64,000 nt of DNA from NCBI GenBank assembly GCA_907165275.2, contig CAJRBF020000003.1, positions 558,001 through 622,000 of the forward strand. Direction: 5' to 3'. The notes under the pieces are model-generated. The model was not told the DNA's origin, ran no database searches, and worked only from the letters and a program-made list of their open reading frames with translations. Both the position numbers and the translations under genes were made by a program. Within the stretch, counting starts at the first letter, position 1, and each line of letters starts with the position of its first letter. This stretch comes from Zygaena filipendulae (Eukaryota > Arthropoda > Insecta > Lepidoptera > Zygaenidae). Below, in pieces: positions 20,714 through 28,831 of this stretch.

Positions 20714-21442
20714 ATGCAAGGTGGTGGACTCGTTAACAATTTAATAAATAACTTACCTTTTGAGATTCATATACCTGGGTATAATTACTGTGGACCAGGA
20801 ACAAAACTTCAGAAACGTTTACAAAGAGGTGACCGCGGGGTTAACAAGTTGGACGAAGCCTGCATGCACCACGATATTGCCTACGCCAATAACACAGATT
20901 TACCTAATCGTCACAAAGCGGATTTACAATTGTTAGACATGGCTAAAAAGAGGTTAGAAGCAAAGGATGCAGGGAAAGGTGAAAAATTGGTCTCATGGCT
21001 GGTTAGTAAAGCGATGAAAGCTAAAGTAAAATCAGGTTGGGGAGTTAAATCATTCAAACATTTTGTCACGAAAATTCGTTCACATGTTAAAAAGCTAAAA
21101 CCAAAAAACCGTAAAACGTTGATAAACCTGTCTTATGCAGCTGCTAAAAGAATGATTCCGCTAGCTCGTCAAATCAAATTACCTCGAGTGATACCAATAC
21201 CAAAAACCGGAGGAATATTACCACTTATCCCAATATTTGCGGGTTTATCAGCTCTAGGCGCTCTGGCGGGAGGAGCGTCTGGAATTGCAAAAACTGTGAA
21301 TGATTATAAATCTGCTCAAAAGAATTTGCAGGAGACAGAGCGTCATAATAAAACCATGGAGGCTATAGCACTGGGAAAAGGCTTATACATAAAGCCTTAC
21401 AAAAGTGGGAAAGGTTTATACATAAAAGCTTCAAAAAACTAA
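20714..21442 (+). CDS. Phospholipase A2-domain / membrane-active protein (Polinton)
   Basis: 242 residues in three parts. Residues 18-60 form a parvovirus VP1-type phospholipase A2 site: calcium loop YCGPGT (25-30) and catalytic DEACMHHDIAY with H53 and D54. A lysine-rich middle follows. Residues about 165-200 hold a hydrophobic, glycine-rich stretch (GGILPLIPIFAGLSALGALAGG) resembling adenoviral membrane-active pVI/pX cores. The C-terminus has two direct repeats of GKGLYIK. In related elements this protein is thought to help breach endosomal membranes during entry. It ends within a few codons of the protease frame, and the protease frame is open upstream through the end of this gene, so the two were probably one polyprotein before a frameshift near 21420-21442. 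Confidence 0.85.
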   Translation: MQGGGLVNNLINNLPFEIHIPGYNYCGPGTKLQKRLQRGDRGVNKLDEACMHHDIAYANNTDLPNRHKADLQLLDMAKKRLEAKDAGKGEKLVSWLVSKAMKAKVKSGWGVKSFKHFVTKIRSHVKKLKPKNRKTLINLSYAAAKRMIPLARQIKLPRVIPIPKTGGILPLIPIFAGLSALGALAGGASGIAKTVNDYKSAQKNLQETERHNKTMEAIALGKGLYIKPYKSGKGLYIKASKN

Positions 21443-21462
21443 CTACGCTACCTAATCGTGCT

Positions 21463-21807
21463 TTGACAAATGTAGACATTTTGAAGTACGCTGCAGATAT
21501 TCCGCATTTCCGAGGTGTTTACATGAAAGATGAATTACCCAGAAGTCCTAGGAAGATTGAATGTGGTATTGTTAACCTAGATGATTCGAAGAATGAGGGA
21601 ACACATTGGGTAGCATATGCAAAACGAAATAATTATTGTGAATACTTTGATAGTTATGGTGATTTGAAACCGCCATTTGAATTAGTGAAGTATTTAAAAA
21701 ATATGAACATTTTTTATTATTATACAAGATACCAAAAATTTAACACTGTTAATTGTGGTCATTTATGTTTAAAATATTTATGGAAATTTTGGAATAAAAA
21801 AGTATAA
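21463..21807 (+). pseudogene. Adenain-like cysteine protease (Polinton), N-terminus frameshifted
   Basis: A C5/Ulp1-like maturation protease. The His of EGTHWVAYA (residue 48 counting from 21463), Asp of YFDSYG (63), Gln of RYQKFN (91) and nucleophile Cys of NCGHLCLK (98) are all present in the right order and spacing. No ATG starts the frame: 21463 is TTG, and the frame stays open upstream into the 3' end of the phospholipase-domain gene. Family members I recall carry this protease fused behind the GLYLKPYK repeats, so a one-base shift probably separated them here. The catalytic domain itself looks undamaged. Its role would be cleavage of capsid precursors. Confidence 0.85.
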
Positions 21808-21843
21808 AACATTAAATTTTGTTTTAGTCATGTCATTTGCAAA

Positions 21844-22530
21844 ATGTCTTTAACACTATCAATTACGGGAAACTCATTAAATTTAACTACTTATTACTCT
21901 CCCACCCTACAACTTAATGGAGAATATGAGTGTGCTCTGTTATATTTATCTACATTTAATTCAATTCCAAATATTGACTATAGAAATAATAAATTTTACT
22001 ATGGTACTAATGAAGTAATTACTCTACCGGAAGGAGCCTATGAATTGCAAGATATCAGTGACTATATAAAATCAGAAATAAAAGACGCAACATTTCAACT
22101 TCACTGTAATAACAACACATTAAAAATATCCATACACTGCACCAAAGATATTGACTTTACCAAGACAGATTCTCTAGGAAATTTGCTGGGCTATGGAAAT
22201 AAGTTTCTGAAAGCAAATAAATGGCATGTTTCACATCTGCCAGTGAACATTTTGCCTACGACCGTGGTGAGAGTCGAATGTGATATAGTGAGTGGATCAT
22301 ATATAAATGGTGAACCAAGCCATATTGTTTACGAATTTGCACCTAACGTGCCGCCTGGATATAGAATCATCGAAGCACCTAAAAACGCGATATATTTCCG
22401 AATCAATCAAAGTAATATCAACTGCATCCATATTAGATTTTTGGACATAAATAATAACTTAGTCAATTTACGTGGTGAAGAAGTGCAACTTTTTTTGCAT
22501 TTGAGAAACATTAGTAAAAATAATGATTGA
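21844..22530 (+). CDS. Penton-like minor capsid protein (Polinton)
   Basis: 228 residues, beta-rich, beginning SLTLSITGNSLNLTTYYSP with ALLYLSTFNSIPNID and later GNLLGYG and NVPPGYRIIEAPKNAIYF. This matches what is known of Polinton minor capsid proteins, single jelly-roll pentamers that fill the vertices. It lies just upstream of the small basic gene and the major capsid gene, as in related elements. The frame is intact, and its stop overlaps the next start by 8 bp. Confidence 0.82.
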   Translation: MSLTLSITGNSLNLTTYYSPTLQLNGEYECALLYLSTFNSIPNIDYRNNKFYYGTNEVITLPEGAYELQDISDYIKSEIKDATFQLHCNNNTLKISIHCTKDIDFTKTDSLGNLLGYGNKFLKANKWHVSHLPVNILPTTVVRVECDIVSGSYINGEPSHIVYEFAPNVPPGYRIIEAPKNAIYFRINQSNINCIHIRFLDINNNLVNLRGEEVQLFLHLRNISKNND

Positions 22531-22747
22531 TTACAATAAATACGTGCCTCGAAAATCAAAAACCATCAGTTCTGCGCGAGTAACCCTCAACAAAACATCT
22601 CCTTATAGGAAAAAAAATAAGTTAATTCGAAAATCAAAAATCGTCAGTTCTGCGCGAGTAACCCTCAACAAAACATCTTGTAGGAAAAAAAATAAGTTAA
22701 ATAAAGATAATAAAGCATTCCTTAAATTAATCGGATTATTAAAATGA
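22523..22747 (+). CDS. Small basic protein with internal repeat (Polinton)
   Basis: 74 residues, about one third Lys or Arg, almost without acidic residues. It contains two near-identical copies of RKSK..SSARVTLNKTS and ends with a short hydrophobic helix (AFLKLIGLL). It overlaps the penton gene at its start and the major capsid gene at its end (ATGA type), a strong sign that it is real and co-expressed. Composition suggests a DNA-binding core or capsid-linked protein such as adenoviral VII or mu, but no homology was recognised. Confidence 0.72.
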   Translation: MIDYNKYVPRKSKTISSARVTLNKTSPYRKKNKLIRKSKIVSSARVTLNKTSCRKKNKLNKDNKAFLKLIGLLK

Positions 22748-23958
22748 ATATCTTAGACGTTTTATCTGTTCCATCTTACGACAATTCCGTTGAAGGGGTC
22801 GAATTCCATTCATATAAACCATATGTAACAAGTTTCAACAGGAATGATGAAATACGCATTCCGATCAACCAACAAGATTTGTACATATTGCCATCAGCGA
22901 GCACTTTATACTTGGAAGGACAAGTTGATGTTAAAAAACGAGATACTAAAGAGCAAGTAAACACTGTAAATTTTACAAATAATTCTCTTCTTTACCTATT
23001 TCAAGATATTCGGTATGAGTTAAACGGAGTTGAAATAGATAAAATAAAAAACGCCGGAATAAGTACTACAATGAAAGCGTTGGTTTCAATGAATGAGAGT
23101 GAATCTAAAATGTCAAGAGCCTGGGGCTGGGATATAGGCGGTATTACAAATACTCACCGAGGCAGTTTCGCAGTTTCCATTCCCCTCAAAAATATACTTG
23201 GCTTCGCTGAAGATTATCAAAAAGTTGTGATCAATTGTCGGCACGAATTGATATTGTTACGAAGCAACACAAATTTAAACGCTGTTAAACTTAACAACGA
23301 TGAGGTTATTGAAGACGTAATTATAAATAAAATAATTTGGCGGGTACCACACGTACGAGTTTCAGATAGAGAAAGGATTAATCTTCTCAAGTATTTAGAA
23401 AAAGACCGACCACTCCAGATTGTATTTAGAAATTGGGATTTGTATGAATATCCAGCTTTACCAAAAACCACTAAACATACGTGGTCAATAAAAACTGCAT
23501 CTCAAATAGAAAAACCACGATATGTAATCATTGGATTGCAAACGAACCGAAAGAACAATGCAAGTTCTGATATGGCGCAGTTCGATCATTGTAATCTAAG
23601 TAACGTCAAGGTGTACCTTAACTCAACTTACTTTCCATATGAAAATTTAAATATAAACTTTGCAAATGACAGATTTGCTTTAATATACGAGCAATACGCA
23701 AGATTTCAACAGTCGTATTATGGAAGGCGATCAGAAGCTTTGCTAAGCCCTAAGCAATTCAAAGATTTAACGCCATTGTTCGTTATCGATTGCTCCAGAC
23801 AAATTGACAATTTGAAGTCAGGGCCTGTTGTCGACGTACGCGTTGAACTCGAAGCAGATTCTGAGATACCAGATCAAACTTCAGCCTACTGTCTTATACT
23901 CAACGATTGCATTATCGAGTATAAACCACTCAGCAGCACGGTGAAAAAGCTATCATGA
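22744..23958 (+). CDS. Major capsid protein, hexon-like double jelly roll (Polinton)
   Basis: 404 residues, the usual size for a Polinton major capsid protein. Recognisable segments are VEGVEFHSYKPYVTSFN near the N-terminus, the beta-strand-rich LYLEGQVDV and LFQDIRYELNGVEID, then WRVPHVRVSDRERINLLKYL, and the C-terminal half with FVIDCSRQ and VDVRVELEAD. Trimers of this double jelly roll build the icosahedral shell. The frame is intact, and it overlaps both neighbours by a few bases (22744-22747 and 23955-23958), so penton, basic protein, major capsid and next gene form a tight block. Confidence 0.88.
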   Translation: MNILDVLSVPSYDNSVEGVEFHSYKPYVTSFNRNDEIRIPINQQDLYILPSASTLYLEGQVDVKKRDTKEQVNTVNFTNNSLLYLFQDIRYELNGVEIDKIKNAGISTTMKALVSMNESESKMSRAWGWDIGGITNTHRGSFAVSIPLKNILGFAEDYQKVVINCRHELILLRSNTNLNAVKLNNDEVIEDVIINKIIWRVPHVRVSDRERINLLKYLEKDRPLQIVFRNWDLYEYPALPKTTKHTWSIKTASQIEKPRYVIIGLQTNRKNNASSDMAQFDHCNLSNVKVYLNSTYFPYENLNINFANDRFALIYEQYARFQQSYYGRRSEALLSPKQFKDLTPLFVIDCSRQIDNLKSGPVVDVRVELEADSEIPDQTSAYCLILNDCIIEYKPLSSTVKKLS

Positions 23959-24455
23959 ATCCTGACATTATAATAGCTGATCTTCAAGGTTTTAAAGATG
24001 CGAATAATAAATTCATTGTTAAAGAAGTGTCAATTGCAACAAAATACCAAACACAAACATTTTTAGTTAAACCACCATACCCCTATAATTTTTTAACATT
24101 CGAAGAAAAAAAACAAGTTCAGTGGTTGCAACGAAACAGAGGTATTTACTGGAATGAAGGCTATATAGATTATAGAGAGTTTCAACGAGTCATCGTCCCT
24201 TATTTAGAACATAAAAAGGTCCTAGTAAAAGGAATCGAAAAAATCAAGTGGATCAAAGAATTATGCTCTAATTGCGAAGTTATAGATTTAAGCAAGAAAC
24301 TTGAAGAAATAAGATTTTCAAACTTTTCTACATTACATAAAGTGTACTGTACTGATTTATTCAACCATAACTGTGTTAATCATAAGAAATATTGTGCGTT
24401 AAAAAATGTAACTTGTTTAAAATTATGTTATTTAGAAAACTATTTTAGTAATTGA
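23955..24455 (+). CDS. Polinton protein of unknown function, DLQGF family
   Basis: 166 residues, frame intact, ATG overlapping the capsid stop (ATGA). The N-terminus reads IIIADLQGFKDANNKFIVKEVSI, followed by KPPYPYNFLT and W.QRNRGIYWNEGYI. A second half has VKGIEKIKWIKELC and a Cys/His-rich end (CVNHKKYCAL). I recall a DLQGF..N.FIVKE.A start from proteins common in insect genomes next to Polinton capsid genes. A degenerate exonuclease or RNase H-like fold is possible but unsupported by a full active site. Confidence 0.7.
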   Translation: MNPDIIIADLQGFKDANNKFIVKEVSIATKYQTQTFLVKPPYPYNFLTFEEKKQVQWLQRNRGIYWNEGYIDYREFQRVIVPYLEHKKVLVKGIEKIKWIKELCSNCEVIDLSKKLEEIRFSNFSTLHKVYCTDLFNHNCVNHKKYCALKNVTCLKLCYLENYFSN

Positions 24456-24600
24456 AATCTATCACTTAATTTTTTCATTAAAAATAATTAAAAATAACTT
24501 GGTTTTTTACTAAACCTTACCCTCGTATAGTATTATGAAAACACCGATTTTATTAGACCATTGTTTTATTACAAAAACATATATGAATATAAATAGAGTC
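24456..24600. other. Convergent intergenic region of the Polinton
   Basis: Plus-strand genes end here and minus-strand genes begin. AT-rich, with several AATAA-like sequences and no open frame of note. Confidence 0.6.
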
Positions 24601-24639
24601 ATCTTACATAAACAAATAACAAATTTTACACATAGCCGT

Positions 24640-25255
24640 TATACTGTCGTTGAAATTTTGTTAATTAATGCTTCAGTACCACCCAAAATATTATTTGTAG
24701 CACTTTCATCCTGAACTGGATATTGAGCCGTCACTAGCGCCATCGACTTGGATTGCCAACATACTTTGTCTTCCTCTACGTTATTTTCTTCATCTTACTT
24801 ATAAATTTTACATGTATAAACATGCACTATAGCCGCATATAGTTTTTGAAATTTTGTTAATTAATGCCTCAGCATCATCCAAAATATGATCTGTTGCACT
24901 TCCATCCTTAACAGGATATTGAGCCTTCACTAACACCAACGAATTTTCTGGATTGCTTACGTCAGTAATGCTAAGTTTAATTAGCTTTGTTGTTTTCCTT
25001 AACGGCTCCCTGCTGGCTACGAATGTGGTGCCAAAGCTCCTCTTTTTAACACTGCTTGCTCAATGAACTGCATGCTCCATCTTCGTTCTTGTTAAACACC
25101 TCTTCAAAGGCGGCTTGTGTGGTTTGTGAAAGCAACGTTGGCTGCAGCTTTCTGGACTTTTTCCTTTTGCTGACTTCAGGAAATTCTTGACTAAACCCTT
25201 CTAGAGGATCTTGTGCGCATTGTTCATCACTAGGAGTAGACATGATCTGAAACAA
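24640..25255 (-). pseudogene. Polinton accessory gene, frameshifted, with duplicated C-terminal part
   Basis: Starts at 25255 or the ATG at 25243 and encodes a hydrophilic protein (STPSDEQCAQDPLEGFSQEF, KRKKSRKLQP) that stops at 25046. A shift of frame near 25050 restores a continuation (FGTTFVASREPLRKTTKLIK) into a segment with LVKAQYPVKDGSATDH and EALINKIS ending near 24808. The same C-terminal segment occurs again at 24640-24760 (LVTAQYPVQDESATNN, EALINKIS) within a duplicated block (24620-24760 versus 24802-24955). The conservation of the protein pattern in the duplicate suggests it was once coding. Function unknown. Confidence 0.5.
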
Positions 25256-25837
25256 TCAAAAAATTATAATCGGTTCACTTATCAGAATAATAGTAGGTAC
25301 TTAACAAATTAAAAATGCATGCTTACAATTCCAAATCGATACGAAGCTGATGACAGTACCTCGGTAGAGCGCGTCTCGGTAATGACTGTTCGAGGAGCTA
25401 AACAAAACTACAGTGCCTATGTGTTGAAGTTTCCAAGTTGGAACATGTCTAAACATGTTACTGTTTGTACAAGCACGGAGACTGATGATCATATTTCTAT
25501 GTTGTAATGTTATATGTTATTATTGTGATTATAATGAAACATGTCGGTACATGTTCAAACAGCAACATTGTATTTGTATCAAAGTGAAAAGTCAAATAAA
25601 ACTCTTGGTTTTAATGTAATTTAAAATTTATTTATATTTCAGAAAACACTAAAATTAACTTACACTGTATTCATATTTACTTAATATTAATACATATCTA
25701 TTACATAATATTGCTTACAATTTCGTAGATAATTATAATAATCATTATCCTACGGATAATTTAAACAATCTTATTTCTACCTAATATTTTATAATACTCT
25801 ATATTAATAGTTACATTCTATGAAATAGTGAAAAAAA
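25256..25837. other. Polinton spacer with ACATGT palindromes
   Basis: No convincing gene. Short frames on both strands (25301-25507) show no domain. Two clusters of ACATGT palindromes occur at 25441-25460 and 25537-25556. The part next to 25838 is very AT-rich and should hold the polymerase 3' end signals. Confidence 0.5.
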
Positions 25838-28831
25838 TTAAGCAGTACAACCAAATATTGACTGATTACCCCAGGCGATGGTTGTCACCTTATCTGATTC
25901 TAACAACCGCTTATCATCATTGGCTGAAAGAGCAATTTTATTTACGGATTGAGTAAATATTTCATGCTTGATTGTTTTAAACAAAACGTTTCTTTTTCGA
26001 ACGACATCACAATTGTATAAGACATGTTTATAGTCTGATGCATGCAAATTTTTAATTACATTTCGTTTTGTTCCTTTTGCTTTTTTAATCGTTCTGTCTA
26101 AAGTTTTAATACAATAAAGCTTTGACCTTAACCCTACAAACTCTTTAACTATCTTACCACCCATTTCGTCCTTAAACAACCCAGGAATCTTTTTGTTTAC
26201 AATTGGCAAACCAAACTTGTTATTGTAATCGTAACTGCTAGTATCAAAATATTTTAGAAAATTCATTTTAAAATCTCTGTAAACATCTTCTGTCTGTACA
26301 TTGTAAATAAAACTATCAGTATCAGTATAACATACTTCAATACGATTTTCGTAAAATGGCTTTATTACTGAGTAATGGAAGTCATACATATGACTTTTAG
26401 AAAGTTCGAGTACAGCAAATCCAATGTAGATCGGCTTGTTTAGAACAACCCTTGAACGTTTCATTTGTATTGCTACTAGGTCATCAGAAAATATTGATGC
26501 GCTGTGAAAATTTGGGTTCGCTATCAACTTCTCGGCACCAATAAATTTTTTTGTTTGGTTATTCATGTCTGACCACTTATTTACCAATCGTACATCTACC
26601 CATTGTTCTGTGTTTTCCAATGTTTTTCCAAATATACTATTATTTAACAATTTAAAAAAATCTTGTTCAAAAACAGATTGAGCTCTTTGACGCAGCTCAG
26701 TATTAAGGTCTATATATTGTTTTAAAAAATTACTTTGTTTGAAAGTTATAGCTCGATGGATTTTTCTTAAAACCAAACCATGTTCTAAGCATTTTTTAAG
26801 GTGAACGTAATGAATAACGTAGTGATATTTGTCATATAAGTTGGGTATTAATTTTTTTGTTTTTCCTGTGGGAGATTTAATTTTTTCAGGACAAAATGGA
26901 AAATCATTGTGTTGGGTGTGTAAATTTGGAGGATAAAATAAATCAACCTCAAGAATAAAGCCATTTTCAGCGTCATCCGTAATGTGTATTATATTTAACT
27001 CTAACTTCTTAATTTCACTATCGCTTAAAAATCTGAAGTCTGAATGAGGTAATGTTTGACACATACTATATCCGTACAAATTATTACAATCTAAATACAT
27101 AATGTACGAGCTTGGCGTAGAGGGGTCAAAAGTTTCCAGATATCTATGATTAGCTTTAGCGTGTCGTTTGGAGCACATGCAAACGCCACCTCTAATACCT
27201 TGTTGTATCAAACGAAAAATTTCTAAATCACTTATAAGTTCCAGCCGAACGCGAGTTTTTAAAAGCATTGCATCAAATGAAAGACTTGGTGCAGTAAGAT
27301 AAAAGGCGGGATCGAGTTGATAATATTGTTTACATGTTAATCTAAAATTTTCATAGATATCAGTCAACAAAAGGACGTCTGACTCGAGATACAAATCAGT
27401 AAATTGACCCATATTATTAATAGAAAACTCAAGCCACATCGCTCGAGCGTGTTCGTAATCTTCATCGGTAATTGACTCATTCGTAAGCGAGTTAAAAAAA
27501 CGGTCTTTAGACGGTAAACAGGTATCAGCATATCGTTCCCAACTAGACATGTAATCATATGGATACACTCCTTTTCGAGTGAGCAGATTAAAGTGTTTTT
27601 CATCAGGATAGTAAAATTTTAAGTATCTAAATTCATCCTTTTTCATGGTTGCGGCTAACTTTTCTAAGCTTGTCCCCAAAAACTTGAATGAATCCACAAA
27701 TCTTATTTGAAAATAATCTTGTCCAGAAATCGGAATAAACTTTGTGAAAGAAATATAGTTTTCTTTTGTTTTCGGTATTACCTTAATAGACCCGGGGGCT
27801 TTTCCTAATTCTTTGATAAAAAGATGACAATCATAACCCGACAGGTTATGAAAGACAACAGGCAAGAACTTTGGTACTTGATATTTTAAATTACAGTAAC
27901 TATGAGCAGCGCCACGGAACTGTCCTGTCAAATGACAATGATCACGAACTTTATTTACTGTTATTAGACCCTCGCAAATGTGACAAGTCTCTGCGTTCTC
28001 AAAATTATAAGCATCAGTATCAGTAAAAACCATAGGCACGTTTTTATTTAATATTTCGCTGATTTTCTTTGCATCGTCACAAATAGATTTAACAAACTTA
28101 TCTGCACAATCACGTCCTCTATATGAGGTTATGTGGTTGTATCGTGAATCTACTGTACAAACGAGGTGATAGGCAAAAGCTACAGGTACATGTCGCTGTT
28201 GAGTCACTGTAGAAGATTTTAACGGATCGGGTTCGCAACTATCGTAAGTTTCGAGCATAGCTTCAAAATCTGCATAAACAACAAAAGGAACGTTTTGCTT
28301 TCGGTCATAATTTTTAAATTCTATAAAGGAACCTTTTGGAGGTAATTCGGTAGCCACACCTCCGCAGATATGAGAACATAACTGATCGTTCGAGTTGAAA
28401 AATTGTAAACAATGATCGCAAAAGTGCAATTTGTTACAATGCTTAGTAATTTGACTTCTAACAAGACGCGACAGATCCTTTATCAAACAGTAATGCGACA
28501 TATCACCTTCTTCAAGATAAAGTAAATGAATAACTTTTTTGTTCAACGCGTCTGATTTGTAAAGTGGACCGACCACTAACTTCTTATCATTTAAACCGTA
28601 TACAAAAATACATATATGCGGATTGTTCTGTTCAAACCGAGCGATGTCTGAGAAACTCATTGGGAACGATAAGCCATCCACATTCAACACGTCATTAAAT
28701 TTAGGATAAGATGAAACTCTATCAGAATGACGTTGAGCAGGATACAAAGCAGCAGTTACTGACCATAAAAAACAAAAATTATCATTATTCTTTATATTTA
28801 AACAGGCTTTCTTTGATTTGATTAAAGCCGG
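25838..28831 (-). pseudogene. polB: Protein-primed DNA polymerase B (Polinton), interrupted
   Basis: 969 residues are counted from 28747, but the frame is open further upstream (CLNIKNNDNFCFLWSVTAAL) to the CCGG at 28828-28831, where an LTR element splits it. A few more codons lie at 40276-40312. Exonuclease motifs are YADFEAM (D160, E162), FHNLSGYD (299-306) and YLESDVLLL (D457). Polymerase motifs are A, YLDCNNLYGYSM (551-562); B, LNNSIFGKT (701-709); and C, YTDTDS (807-812). An N-terminal Cys/His cluster lies at 110-128. An endonuclease VII-like zinc site C255-C258, RDHCHLTG.FRGAAHS.CN (268-286), lies between Exo I and Exo II. The retained part has no stop or shift, so the gene died by insertion. 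It would replicate the linear genome from a protein primer. Confidence 0.92.

Larger units (their letters stand above)
17009..28831 (+). mobile_element. Polinton/Maverick (adintovirus-like) element, right end lost
   Basis: Starts AGTAGG inside the gypsy gag and carries the diagnostic Polinton set: packaging ATPase, DDE integrase, adenain-like protease, penton-like and hexon-like capsid proteins, and protein-primed polymerase B. The polymerase gene is broken at CCGG (28828-28831) by an LTR element, resumes at 40276 and is cut at about 40312, so the N-terminus of the polymerase and the second terminal repeat are missing. Of about 11.9 kb retained, most genes remain open. An A+T content higher than that of the surrounding LINEs also sets it apart. 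Confidence 0.95.

Noticed and set aside
25301..25507. Small genes on both strands in the Polinton spacer
   Set aside because: Fully overlapping antisense frames created by palindromic sequence; no domain and no supporting overlap with neighbours.
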